From: CAVQAH01 sp963784195 | GTDB taxonomy: Bacteria > Acidobacteriota > Vicinamibacteria > Vicinamibacterales > 2-12-FULL-66-21 | DNA length: 64,000 nt | NCBI GenBank assembly: GCA_963784195.1 | Contig: CAWARA010000030.1 | Span: forward strand, 134,588 to 198,587 | Reading direction: 5' to 3' | Part shown: positions 49,669-58,621 of the stretch, piece by piece | How the letters are laid out: every line of letters starts with the position of its first letter | How positions within the stretch are numbered: position 1 is the stretch's first letter | Made by a program: the position numbers and the translations under genes | Notes under the pieces: generated by a model | The model's database searches: none | Seen by the model: the letters and a program-made list of their open reading frames with translations, nothing else | What the model was told of the DNA's origin: nothing

Positions 49669-49727
49669 CGACGAGTCGAGCGTACTGCTTGTGCTAGACT
49701 GCGGTCAACGGACGCGGGAGCCCCGTG

Positions 49728-49799
49728 AACGGAGCGGACGGAGGACACGGAACGAGCTTCAACTCAGAGACGCGGAGGAACGGAGACTTTTGGTTGGTT
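49728..49799. repeat. Right 72-bp arm of inverted repeat bracketing nnrDE
   Basis: AACGGAGCGGACGGAGGACA, then ACGGAACGAGCTTCAACTC through to TTTTGGTTGGTT. Reverse complement of the left arm with about three differences. It ends 37 bp before the aminotransferase start. Confidence 0.9.
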
Positions 49800-49836
49800 C
49801 ACGTCGCCTTGGCGACGGACTCAGATGGAGAGCAGA

Positions 49837-50730
49837 ATGGCGCTGCGCGGCGCAGTTTATGTGAACGGAACGATTTCAAAGGCGGCGGACGCGGTCGTCC
49901 CTGTCTACGACCACGGGTTTCTGTATGGCGAGGGCATCTACGAGACGCTGAGAACCTACAACCGGGTGCCTTTTCTGTACGAGCGGCACATGAGCCGCCT
50001 GCGCGCGTCCGCGAAACACCTTCATCTCGACGTCCCCGTCGATAACGACACGATGATGGCCTCGATCGACAAGACGGTGGCTGCGGCGGGTGACATGAAG
50101 GAGGCCTACATCCGCGTGCTGGTTACGCGCGGCGTCGGCGAGCTGACCTACGACGTCACCGCCACCCCGGTCTCCTCTCTGATCATCATCGTGAAGCCGG
50201 CCGACGAGCCGTCGGCCCGGATCACGGACAACGGCATCGAAATCTCGCTCGTGTCGATTCTCCGGAATCATCCCGGATCGGTGAACCCGATCATCAAGTC
50301 GAACAACCTGCTCAACAACGCGCTCGCCATGCAGGAGGCGCATCGCCGCGGCGGCGAGGAAGCGCTGATGTGCAACTACCGGGGCGAGTTGTCGGAGTGC
50401 TCGCAGTCGAATTTCTTCATGGTGCGCAACGGCGTCGCGCTGACGCCGAAGTCCGCTGCGGGATTGCTCGAGGGCGTGACGCGCGCTTTCCTGTTCGACG
50501 TCGGACGCGACGTGGGCGTGGAAGTCCGGGACGAGACGCTCTATCCGAAGGACCTCGAGACGGCTGAAGAGGTCTTCATCACCAGCACGACTCGCGAGCT
50601 CAGCCCTGTCGTGCGGATCGACGGCAAGACCGTCGGCACCGGCAAGCCTGGGCCCATCACGAAGAAGCTGCTCGATGGTTACCGCGCACGCGCAGTCGAG
50701 ATGACCCGCGCAGTGTCGTCCGCTTCTTGA
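49837..50730 (+). CDS. Class IV aminotransferase (branched-chain/D-amino-acid/ADC lyase-like)
   Basis: 297 residues from ATG 49837, chosen because GGAG sits 6 bp upstream; ATG 49825 lacks a site. PLP fold type IV: VYVNGTISKAADAVVPVYDH and YGEGIYETLRTYN at the start, catalytic Lys in NPIIKSNNLLNNALAM and late EEVFITSTTRELSPVVRIDG. A second class IV enzyme besides ilvE; it could be a D-amino-acid transaminase or aminodeoxychorismate lyase. Its end overlaps the gcvP end by 52 bp on the other strand. Confidence 0.88.
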   Translation: MALRGAVYVNGTISKAADAVVPVYDHGFLYGEGIYETLRTYNRVPFLYERHMSRLRASAKHLHLDVPVDNDTMMASIDKTVAAAGDMKEAYIRVLVTRGVGELTYDVTATPVSSLIIIVKPADEPSARITDNGIEISLVSILRNHPGSVNPIIKSNNLLNNALAMQEAHRRGGEEALMCNYRGELSECSQSNFFMVRNGVALTPKSAAGLLEGVTRAFLFDVGRDVGVEVRDETLYPKDLETAEEVFITSTTRELSPVVRIDGKTVGTGKPGPITKKLLDGYRARAVEMTRAVSSAS

Positions 50731-53600
50731 TACGCTTCAATCGGCGGACACGAGCAAATCAGATTGCGATCTCCGTACGGATTGTCGATCCGCGCGACCG
50801 CCGGCCAGCGCTTGCTGGCGCGCACGAACGGTAGCGGGTACGCCGCCTGTTCGCGCGTGTAGGGGTGAGTCCACTCGTCTGAAGTGACCTCGTCGGCCGT
50901 GTGCGGCGCGTTCTTCAGCACGTTGTCGCGGGCGTCGGCGCTGCCGTCCACGACCGCCTGAATCTCGTCGCGAATCGCGATCAGGGCATCGCAGAACCGG
51001 TCCAGCTCGTCCTGCGATTCGCTTTCCGTCGGCTCGATCATCATCGTGCCGGGAACCGGGAACGAGACCGTCGGCGCGTGGAAGCCGTAATCCATCAACC
51101 GCTTCGCGACGTCCTGCTCGTCCACGGACGGCCCTGACCCGTGCTTGAACGGGCGCAGATCGAAAATCATCTCGTGGGCGACACGGCCGTTGTGGTTCGC
51201 GTAGAGCACGTCGTAGTGCCCCTGCAGCCGCGCCTTGATGTAGTTCGCGTTCAGGATGGCGTAGCGCGTGGCGTCGGTGACTCCCTCCGCGCCGAGCATG
51301 CGGATGTATCCGTACGAGATCAGCAGAATGCTCGCGCTTCCCCACGGAGCCGCAGACACGGCGGGAATGGCTTTCTCGCCGCCGACGCGGACGATAGGAT
51401 GGCCAGGCAGATACGGCGCGAGATGCTTCGCGACCGCAATCGGTCCCATGCCCGGGCCGCCGCCGCCGTGCGGGATCGCAAAGGTCTTGTGCAGGTTCAG
51501 GTGACAGACGTCGGCGCCTATCGCGGCCGGGCTGGTCAGCCCGACCTGCGCGTTCATGTTCGCGCCGTCCATGTACACCTGGCCGCCGTGCTCGTGGATG
51601 ATCGCGCAGATCTCGCGGATGTCCTCCTCGAACACGCCGTGCGTTGACGGATAGGTGACCATCAGCGCCGACAGCGCGTCCCGATGCTGTTCCGCCTTCG
51701 CCCGCAGATCCGTCAGATCGACGTTGCCGTTGCGATCGCAGGCGACCACGACCACCTTCAGTCCGGCCATCGCCGCGCTCGCCGGATTCGTCCCGTGCGC
51801 GGATGACGGGATCAGGACGACGGTGCGCTGGGCCTGGCCGCGATCGCGGTGATAGGCGCGAATGGTCATCAGACCGGCGAACTCGCCCTGCGCGCCTGAA
51901 TTCGGCTGCAACGAGACGGCCGCAAAGCCGGTGATCCGGCACAGGGCGGTTTCCAGCTCGCGGAAGACCTCGCCGTAGCCCGCCGCCTGCTCCACCGGCA
52001 CGAACGGATGCATGCGCGAGAACTTCGGCCAGGTCACCGGAATCATCTCGGACGCCGCGTTCAGCTTCATCGTGCAGGAGCCGAGCGGGATCATCGAGGT
52101 GTCCAGGCCGACGTCCTTCCGCTCCAGGTTCCGGATGTAGCGCATCATCTTCGTTTCCGAATGATGCGTGTTGAAAACCGGGTGCGTCAGGTACGGTGAT
52201 GTGCGCTGCAACGCCGCCGGCGCCGTCAGGCGCCCGCCTGACGCCGCAGTGACCGCCGGTACGGCAGCCTTCCGCGCCACGGCAAAGATCGACACGACGT
52301 CCTGCACATCTTCGAGCGAGACCGTTTCATCGAGGGCGATGCCGATTCCCTGCTCGGTGTACCGGAAGTTGATGTGCCGACGCTCTGCTTCGCTGCGGAC
52401 GGCCGCGGCATCAGCACCTTCGATCCACAACGTATCGAAGTAGGCGGCGTTGGCTTGCTTGTACCCGATGCCGGTGAGCGCGCGGTCGACGACCTGCGCG
52501 AACCCGTGGATGCGGCTTGCGATCGCCCGCAGCCCTTCGGGCCCGTGATACACGGCGTACATCGCCGCGATGTTCGCGAGCAGCGCCTGCGCGGTGCAGA
52601 TGTTCGACGTGGCTTTCTCGCGGCGGATGTGCTGCTCGCGCGTCTGCAGCGCCATGCGGTAGGCCTGACGGCCGCGCGCATCGATCGACAGGCCGATGAT
52701 GCGGCCGGGCGCCTGACGGACGAACGCCTCACGCGTGGCCAGGAACGCCGCGTGCGGGCCGCCGTAGCCCAGAGGCACGCCGAACCGCTGCGAGTTGCCG
52801 ACGACCGCGTCGGCACCCATTTCGCCGGGAGGCGTGAACAGCGTCAACGCGAGCAGGTCGGTGGCAAGCGCGACGAGCAGCCCTGCCTTGTGCGCGTTCT
52901 CGATGACCTGACGCGGATCGACGAGCGCGCCGCGATCGTCCGGATACTGCAGCAGCATCCCGAACGCCCGACCGAGCGAATCCTGAGAAAAAGACGACGG
53001 ATCGCCGACTTCGAGCGTGATGTTCAGCGGTTCGGCGCGGCCCCGGAGGACATCCAGCGTCTGCGGGAACACGCGATTCGAGACCAGAAACAGGCTGCCA
53101 GGCCCGGCCGTCTTCTTCGCCTGCAACCGGTAGAACATCGTCATTGCCTCTGCCGCCGCCGTGCCCTCGTCGAGCAGTGACGCCGTCGCGATGTCCATTC
53201 CGGTCAGATCCTTGACCACGGTCTGGAAGTTCAGCAGCGACTCGAGCCTGCCCTGCGCGATTTCCGCCTGGTACGGCGTATATGGCGTATACCAGCCAGG
53301 GTTCTCGAACACGTTGCGCAGGATGACGCTCGGGGTCACACAGTCCGAATAGCCGAGGCCGATGAACGACCGCGAGGCGACGTTGTGCGACGCAATCGAT
53401 CCGAGCCGCCGCAGGTAATCGTGCTCGCTGTCGCCTGGAGGCAGGTCGAGCGGCTTCGTCGATCGAATGCCTGGAGGAATCGTCTGATCGATCAGGGCGT
53501 CGAGCGACGGAACCCCGATGGCGCGGAGCATCTCGTCGCGCTCGCTCGGGTTCGGGCCGATGTGCCGGTTCTGAAATGCGTCAGGGTACTGATTGGTCAT
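50679..53600 (-). CDS. gcvP: Glycine dehydrogenase (decarboxylating), P-protein
   Basis: 973 residues from ATG 53600. Decarboxylates glycine and passes the methylamine to GcvH lipoyl. The single-chain form: N-half starts with NRHIGPNPSERDEMLRAIG and VASRSFIGLGYSDC; C-half has PLP Lys in LHKTFAIPHGGGGPGMGPI and ends LICSCPP. ATG overlaps the stop of gcvH reading frame by 4 nt. The last 16 residues after PPIEAY are an extension overlapping the opposite gene. Confidence 0.96.
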   Translation of the reverse strand: MTNQYPDAFQNRHIGPNPSERDEMLRAIGVPSLDALIDQTIPPGIRSTKPLDLPPGDSEHDYLRRLGSIASHNVASRSFIGLGYSDCVTPSVILRNVFENPGWYTPYTPYQAEIAQGRLESLLNFQTVVKDLTGMDIATASLLDEGTAAAEAMTMFYRLQAKKTAGPGSLFLVSNRVFPQTLDVLRGRAEPLNITLEVGDPSSFSQDSLGRAFGMLLQYPDDRGALVDPRQVIENAHKAGLLVALATDLLALTLFTPPGEMGADAVVGNSQRFGVPLGYGGPHAAFLATREAFVRQAPGRIIGLSIDARGRQAYRMALQTREQHIRREKATSNICTAQALLANIAAMYAVYHGPEGLRAIASRIHGFAQVVDRALTGIGYKQANAAYFDTLWIEGADAAAVRSEAERRHINFRYTEQGIGIALDETVSLEDVQDVVSIFAVARKAAVPAVTAASGGRLTAPAALQRTSPYLTHPVFNTHHSETKMMRYIRNLERKDVGLDTSMIPLGSCTMKLNAASEMIPVTWPKFSRMHPFVPVEQAAGYGEVFRELETALCRITGFAAVSLQPNSGAQGEFAGLMTIRAYHRDRGQAQRTVVLIPSSAHGTNPASAAMAGLKVVVVACDRNGNVDLTDLRAKAEQHRDALSALMVTYPSTHGVFEEDIREICAIIHEHGGQVYMDGANMNAQVGLTSPAAIGADVCHLNLHKTFAIPHGGGGPGMGPIAVAKHLAPYLPGHPIVRVGGEKAIPAVSAAPWGSASILLISYGYIRMLGAEGVTDATRYAILNANYIKARLQGHYDVLYANHNGRVAHEMIFDLRPFKHGSGPSVDEQDVAKRLMDYGFHAPTVSFPVPGTMMIEPTESESQDELDRFCDALIAIRDEIQAVVDGSADARDNVLKNAPHTADEVTSDEWTHPYTREQAAYPLPFVRASKRWPAVARIDNPYGDRNLICSCPPIEAYQEADDTARVISTARAR

Positions 53601-54073
53601 TCTGCGTATCTGCCGTGGTCCGTAGTCCGTGGTTCGTAGTTCGAAGAGCCAACGGGCCTCACTGTTGCCTGCCGAGCCACGGACCACCAACTACGGACAC
53701 GGCACGTTTTTAGCGTGAGCTCTGAGTATTTTGACGCATCGAGCAGGTCGTCCGTGCCGCCGGTCACCTTCATCGCGATCATCCACGACCCGTGCGGATC
53801 GCTATTGACCGTTTCCGGCTTCTCGACGAGCGACTTGTTCACCTCGGTAACCTCGCCGGTGACCGGGCTATAGAGCTCCGAAACGGCCTTCACCGACTCG
53901 ATCGTGCCGAAGACGTCGCCCTTGCTGAAGGTCCTCCCCACTTCGGGGAGCTCGAGATACACGACGTCGCCGAGCTGCTTCTGCGCGTAGTCGGTGATGC
54001 CGACCTTCGCGTCGGCGCCGGAGATCTTCACCCACTCGTGATCTTTCGTGTACTTCAGGTCCGCGGGATACAT
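53597..54073 (-). CDS. gcvH: Glycine cleavage H protein with repeat-encoded C-terminal extension
   Basis: The H domain is complete: DHEWVKISGADAKVGITDYA, lipoyl Lys in GTIESVKAVSELYSPV, and NSDPHGSWMIAMKV. The normal end would be near residue 120 (LLDASKYSELT). The frame instead reads on for about 38 residues through the GTTCGTG repeat (VGSSNYEPRTTDHGRYAE) up to gcvP. Removing one base near 53713-53716 would give a TAA at 53710 and a 120-residue protein, so the extension is probably an insertion error or a repeat-driven readthrough. Confidence 0.9.
   Translation of the reverse strand: MYPADLKYTKDHEWVKISGADAKVGITDYAQKQLGDVVYLELPEVGRTFSKGDVFGTIESVKAVSELYSPVTGEVTEVNKSLVEKPETVNSDPHGSWMIAMKVTGGTDDLLDASKYSELTLKTCRVRSWWSVARQATVRPVGSSNYEPRTTDHGRYAE
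53611..53706. repeat. Inverted pair of degenerate 7-bp arrays between gcvH and gcvP
   Basis: Left arm (53611-53650) GTGGTCC GTAGTCC GTGGTTC GTAGTTC; right arm (53672-53706) CGAGCCA CGGACCA CCAACTA CGGACAC. Same GTTCGTG family as 46787-46893. It sits inside the gcv operon. Confidence 0.8.
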
Positions 54074-54100
54074 TCTTTCAGCTCCTCTTCCAGTTCTTCT

Positions 54101-55220
54101 CTACACCTTCGCTCGCTTGTAGAACGGCATCGGGACGACCTGCGCGCGAACCCGCCTGCCACGAACGTCGACCTCGAATTCCGTGCCTGGGGCTGTGCGA
54201 TCCGCTGGCAGATACGCCATGCCGATGGCCTTCTTCAGATACGGGGTCTGCGTCCCGCTCGTCACGACGCCAGCCTTGCGGCCGTCCACGTAGGCATCGT
54301 ACCCGTGCCGCGCGATCGCCCGCTCGAGCATCTCGAATCCGACGAGCTTCCGCGAAACGCCGTCGGCCTTCTGCCGGCGCAGCACGTCAGCGCCCAGAAA
54401 CGCGTCTTTCTTCCAGCCGACGATCCATCCAAGATCGGCCTCGAGCACGCTCGTCGTCTCGTCGATGTCGTTGCCGTAGAGACGCATTGCCGCTTCGAGC
54501 CGCAGCGTGTCCCGCGCGCCAAGGCCAGCCGGAACAACTCCGGCGGACTTGCCGGCCTCGAGAATCGACGTCCACACACGGTCCGCCGATGCCGGCGGCG
54601 TGAAGACTTCGAACCCATCCTCGCCCGTGTACCCGGTGCGCGAGATCGTCACGCGGACGCCCGCCACTTCCCCGGTCGTGAACCAGTAGTACTTGATGTC
54701 GGCGAGGTTGACGCCGGTCAGCGTCTGCAGCACGTCTCGCGCGGCGGGGCCCTGGAGCGCAATCAGCGCGTAGCGCGAGCTGGTGTTCACCGCCACCGAC
54801 GTCGCCAATGCCCGCGATGTTCGCGGTGATCCAGGCGACGTCCTTGGGAATGTTCGACGCGTTGACGACCATCATGTAGTGATCGTCCGCCAGCCGGTAC
54901 GTCAGCACGTCGTCTACGAATGTGCCCTGCGGCGTGGTGAGCGCCGAATAGTGCGCCTGGCCGATCGACAACCGGCTCGCATCGTTCGAGGTGATGTGCT
55001 GGACCGCCTTGAGCGCGTCGGCACCGGCGATCTCGACCTGGCCCATGTGGCTGACGTCGAAGAGCCCGGCGCGCGTGCGGACGGCCATGTGCTCGTCGGC
55101 GATGCCGGAGTACTCGACCGGCATGTCCCAGCCACCGAAGTCGATCATGCGCGCCCCGAGCGATCGGTGTCGCGCGTTGAGCGAGGTCTGCTTGAGTGTT
55201 CCGGACGGAGCCTGAGACAT
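54101..55220 (-). CDS. gcvT: Aminomethyltransferase (T-protein), frameshifted near 54797
   Basis: About 372 residues after repair. Transfers the methylene group from GcvH to tetrahydrofolate. The first part from ATG 55220 has ARMIDFGGWDMPVEYSGI and GLFDVSHMGQ, then DVLTYRLADDHYMMVVNASN; the second part (from about 54800) has ALIALQGPAARDVLQTLTG, ISRTGYTGEDGFEVF and LRLEAAMRLYGNDID. The join needs removal of one G in GTCGGTGG (about 54797), giving DVVAVNTSS. The first gene of the gcv operon. Confidence 0.93.
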
Positions 55221-55562
55221 GCGGTGTTTTGGCAGCCCCGGCGGCTCAGGCGGATGCCAGCCTGAAACAGCCGAGCGCATCAATTTGTCTGGAGCGGTGG
55301 TAGTGGCGCGCGCCCTCGTCTGGGCCGCGGAAATCAATCGGTATAACCAGAGAAAGGTACTATGCGGCTCGGCGGGCGGTCAATACCGCGGATCCGGGCG
55401 CGGGCACGGGACGCGGATTCACGCGAATCTCGTCGGGTTCGCCGAATTGGCGGGCCGTCCACTGGCTAAAACGCTGAGGCTCGTGGTGCCGGCTTGCGAA
55501 GGCTCTTCGTCGTTGTCTCGATCCGGGGCCAAATCCCGTCCGTGATAATCGAGGACCGTGAC
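55221..55562. other. Divergent gap of 342 bp between gcvT and the NmrA-like gene
   Basis: No gene. On the minus strand TTGACC (55378-55383) and TAGTAC (55357-55362) with a short 15-bp spacer are a weak promoter candidate for the gcv operon. A CAGGC/GCCTG hairpin is present near the gcvT start. I looked for a glycine riboswitch here and did not find its conserved cores. Confidence 0.5.
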
Positions 55563-56426
55563 ATGAACATCCTACTTATCGGCGGAACCGGGACCGTCGG
55601 CAGCCAGACGGTGCGGGAGCTGCTCGGCCGCAACGTGCAGCCGAGCGTCTTGACGCGCTCGACCGAGAAGGTTCGACAGCTGCCCGCCGGCGTTCGTGGT
55701 GTCGTCGGCGATCTCTCTCAGCCGGAAACGCTCTCCGCCGCCCTTCGAGGGACTGAACGAGTCATCCTGATTACCCCCCTGACACCAAGCGAGGTGATCG
55801 AGGGCCTCAGGGTCGTCCGGCTGGCGCGCGAAGCCGGCGTGCGCCGCATCGCGTTCCTGTCCATTCACGATGTTGAGAAGGTTCCCGAAGCGCCGCATTT
55901 CAGTGCGAAGATCGCGATTGAGCATGCCATTCGCGAGTCGGGCATTCCGTGGACTTTCATCAAGCCCAACAACTTTTTCCAAAACGATTTCTGGTTCAAG
56001 CAGGCCATCGTCGACGAGGGCGTCTACCCTCAGCCGTATGGCAGCGCCGGAATGAGTCGTGTCGACACCCGTGACATTGCGGAGGCCCTCGCTACCGCGA
56101 TACTTGATGAGGGCCACGAGGGTCAGTCGTATCCGCTGGCCGGACCCGACGTGGTGACCGGCGAATCTACGGCAGCAACATGGAGTCGCCACCTCGGGCG
56201 CGACGTTCGCTACGCCGGCGACGACCTCGACGCCTGGGAGGCCCAAACGCGCAAATTCATGCCCGATTGGGCGGTCGACGACTGGGTCATCATGTACCGC
56301 TACTTCCAGCGGAACGGGCTGCGCGCGAGCGACGAGGATCTCCGGCAGCAGGCACGCATCCTGAAGCATCCGCCGCGTCGATTCGACGATTTCGTCAAGG
56401 AGACGGCGTCCGAATGGCTGGAATGA
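55563..56426 (+). CDS. NmrA-like NAD(P)-binding oxidoreductase
   Basis: 287 residues from ATG 55563. Atypical short-chain fold: N-terminal NILLIGGTGTVGSQTVREL is the dinucleotide motif (GxxGxxG), then PSVLTRSTEKVRQLPAGVRG, VGDLSQPETLSAALRGTERV and FIKPNNFFQNDFWFKQAIV. NmrA/HSCARG-type proteins sense or use NADP(H); catalytic Tyr-Lys is not evident. Solitary gene; function open. Confidence 0.85.
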   Translation: MNILLIGGTGTVGSQTVRELLGRNVQPSVLTRSTEKVRQLPAGVRGVVGDLSQPETLSAALRGTERVILITPLTPSEVIEGLRVVRLAREAGVRRIAFLSIHDVEKVPEAPHFSAKIAIEHAIRESGIPWTFIKPNNFFQNDFWFKQAIVDEGVYPQPYGSAGMSRVDTRDIAEALATAILDEGHEGQSYPLAGPDVVTGESTAATWSRHLGRDVRYAGDDLDAWEAQTRKFMPDWAVDDWVIMYRYFQRNGLRASDEDLRQQARILKHPPRRFDDFVKETASEWLE

Positions 56427-56554
56427 CCGCGACCGCGGCGCGGTTCTCATCGCTTCGGCTTAGTGAGGAAGAGTTGGGTTAGTGCGTCCAAACAGCCGCG
56501 CGCCTCCGCGTTCATGGTGCAGACCTGTTAAGCTGCACGGCGGAGGGCCTGGAC

Positions 56555-57358
56555 GTGCATCGACTGCTGGCATGCGTTGCGGTCTTGATGGTTGCGCTCG
56601 CGACGTCCACCGTGGCGTCGGCGCAGGGCGCGGACGTCACATTCTTCGTGGGGAGCGCATATCCGATTTATGACGAGCGTCTGACGCTCAGGCCATCGGT
56701 GCCCTCACTGCCCGGCGTGGACGTGTCGGTCACCGGCACTCCCGAGGTGCGCGCGAACGGCGGCCTCGTCTTCGGCGGGGCGTTGGCATTCGAGTTCGGG
56801 ATACTCGGAATCGAGGGTCGGCTCGACGCGACGGATATCGCGTTCGATCTCACGGGAGCGCGATACGACCTGCGAGGCAGCGCGCCGCCGATCGAAGAGC
56901 TGGCAGGCAGCATCACCATCGGCAGTGGCACCCTGGACGTCGACCGGCTCTACCTGCTCTCCCTAAACGCCCGGCTGCGGACACCGGGTCCCATCGGCAT
57001 CGTTGCATCGGGCGGACTCAGTTATCTGCCTGACTTTGACATCACTGGCTCGGTTCCATTGTCGGTGGAGGTGGGTGGAATTTCGCTGCCCGAGGTCGCG
57101 CCGCGCGTACGACTGAGCGTCGCTCCCGGCGAATCCGGCCACCGGTTCGGGCTGAATGCGGGAGCGGGACTGCGAATAGGCGGCAGCCACGTGGCCGTCA
57201 TGGGCGAAGTCCGCGTGTTCTACTTCCAGGATTATCGACTGCGCTTCGGCGTGGACAATGCCCCAGGCGAGCTCGACGACGTGCTCGGCATCCTTGCGCC
57301 AATTGAGTTCGATCCAGTCATCGTCAACGCGCAGGCCGGGCTGGTGTTCAGGTTCTGA
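56555..57358 (+). CDS. Putative outer-membrane beta-barrel protein, family not recognised
   Basis: 267 residues from GTG 56555 with a signal peptide (CVAVLMVALATSTVASAQ). The mature part alternates hydrophobic and polar residues, Gly-rich turns, and ends in VFRF, a C-terminal aromatic typical of BAM-recognised barrels. No enzyme motif is visible. The same pattern appears in OmpW/autotransporter-like proteins; I do not assign a family. Confidence 0.65.
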   Translation: MHRLLACVAVLMVALATSTVASAQGADVTFFVGSAYPIYDERLTLRPSVPSLPGVDVSVTGTPEVRANGGLVFGGALAFEFGILGIEGRLDATDIAFDLTGARYDLRGSAPPIEELAGSITIGSGTLDVDRLYLLSLNARLRTPGPIGIVASGGLSYLPDFDITGSVPLSVEVGGISLPEVAPRVRLSVAPGESGHRFGLNAGAGLRIGGSHVAVMGEVRVFYFQDYRLRFGVDNAPGELDDVLGILAPIEFDPVIVNAQAGLVFRF

Positions 57359-57408
57359 CTGCTCTCTCGGACCGGGCCTCGAGTTCGGACCTGGGAACGG
57401 GAGACGGA

Positions 57409-57678
57409 TCACTTCGTAGCGCGAGCGGCTGGTCGCACACGATACACGGTCTTTGCCAGCATCGCTCCCTTGAATGGCGTCGGTTGCCGAAGAATGACCA
57501 CCCTGACGCCATCCTTTTCTCGCCAGAGAACGTCTTGCCCATCGGGGGTGGTGCTGCCGTTGAGTAACGCCTCTTTGAAGTCGTGCTCCGAAATCCCGTC
57601 TTCGACCATACGTGCCTGCGCGTGCCTGCTCACCGCCACATTGCCCAGCCCGGGAACGTCGGGAAAATAGTGATCCAT
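57409..57678 (-). CDS. DUF4258 small protein
   Basis: 89 residues. SRHAQARMVEDGISEHDFKEAL then REKDGVRVVILRQPTP, typical of DUF4258, a small fold related to RelE/BrnT-like toxins in some families. No antitoxin gene is next to it (the neighbour is an esterase on the same strand), so a toxin role is not supported here. Start at 57678 leaves 36 bp to the esterase stop. Confidence 0.6.
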   Translation of the reverse strand: MDHYFPDVPGLGNVAVSRHAQARMVEDGISEHDFKEALLNGSTTPDGQDVLWREKDGVRVVILRQPTPFKGAMLAKTVYRVRPAARATK

Positions 57679-57714
57679 GCGCGGCCCAAAATCCGATTAT
57701 CCCATGGACGCACA

Positions 57715-58569
57715 CTACTTCCTGTCGGTGCGCCACGAGGCTGAAACGATCTGAATGAAGTTGACAATCTGATCGTCCCACACTTCCCACGAATGCCCCA
57801 GTGGCGATATTTCGCGGTACTCGTACGGGATCTTGCGTTTCGTGAGTCGTTCAACAAACCTGCGGCTGTCGGTGACAAATAGGTCTTGGTTCCCGCAGGC
57901 CAGATACAGCCGGGGTACCGACTCGAGGGGGATTGCATCCACCAGCGTCGCGGGATCGCGCTCCAGGCGTTCGCGCGTGCCGGGCGCGCCAAAGCCCTGC
58001 TGTTCTCGCGACGTCATGTCCATATTCGGGGATTGTCGCGAGATGAGAAATGGTGCACTCATCGCCCCGACCGTCCCAAAGAGCTGATGGTGCTTCAGGC
58101 CAAGTAGCATCGCACCCCATCCGCCCATTGAGACGCCGGCGACCGCGCGCCCTTGCCGTAACGCCACAGTGCGGTAATGCTTGTCCACGTACGCCACCAG
58201 GTCTTTGACGACGAAATCCTCATACTTTGCCTTCGGATCTGCGACGCTGTTCACGTACCAGCTCTCACCAACACTTGGCGTGACAATGATTATTTCGTGC
58301 AAGGCTTGTTCGGCAAACCACGGACGCGTCGTGAACACCATATGGTCCTGGCCGCCACCATGAAGGAGATACAGGACTGGGTACCGTCGTTCTGATTGCG
58401 GATACGTCGACGGCAGGAGGACGGCGACAGGGATGGTTCCGCCGAGCGATTCGCTGGGAACGGGGACGATTCTGAGAGCCGAACTCGCCGCCGGCAAGCT
58501 GGGTTGCTCGGCCCCAAGGGACTGGATCGCCAACACGCCGGCCGCGGCAAAGGCAATCGCGGTTCGCAT
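57715..58569 (-). CDS. Secreted esterase (esterase D / PF00756 alpha/beta hydrolase)
   Basis: 284 residues from ATG 58569 with signal peptide (IAFAAAGVLAIQSLGA). Nucleophile elbow GVSMGGWGAMLLGLKH; the catalytic Asp may lie in the NQDLFVTDS region and His in SPLGHSWEVWDDQI. PVLYLLHGGGQDHMVF gives the oxyanion loop. Homologues hydrolyse acyl esters (S-formylglutathione, feruloyl, mycolyl). The substrate is not inferable. Confidence 0.85.
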   Translation of the reverse strand: MRTAIAFAAAGVLAIQSLGAEQPSLPAASSALRIVPVPSESLGGTIPVAVLLPSTYPQSERRYPVLYLLHGGGQDHMVFTTRPWFAEQALHEIIIVTPSVGESWYVNSVADPKAKYEDFVVKDLVAYVDKHYRTVALRQGRAVAGVSMGGWGAMLLGLKHHQLFGTVGAMSAPFLISRQSPNMDMTSREQQGFGAPGTRERLERDPATLVDAIPLESVPRLYLACGNQDLFVTDSRRFVERLTKRKIPYEYREISPLGHSWEVWDDQIVNFIQIVSASWRTDRK

Positions 58570-58621
58570 ACGAAGTACCCTCCGGATTCTCCGGCGAAAC
58601 CGCTCGCGCCTGACCGAACCG

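Noticed and set aside
48005..49799. Transposon with terminal inverted repeats carrying nnrDE
   Set aside because: No transposase, no clear target duplication, and the same arm occurs alone elsewhere; an inverted repeat pair without mobility is a simpler reading.
55219..55545. Hypothetical 108-residue ORF in the gcvT upstream gap
   Set aside because: Overlaps the gcvT start, has no ribosome site or domain, and its composition is not protein-like.
55221..55562. Glycine riboswitch upstream of gcvT
   Set aside because: The location is right and GCCGCCGGGGCTGCC resembles part of the aptamer, but the GGAGAG-type core, CACCGAAGGGGCAA-type bulge and CTCTCAGG block are absent.
57409..57678. Toxin-antitoxin module at the DUF4258 gene
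   Set aside because: No small partner gene is adjacent on either side, and the neighbour is a full-length esterase.
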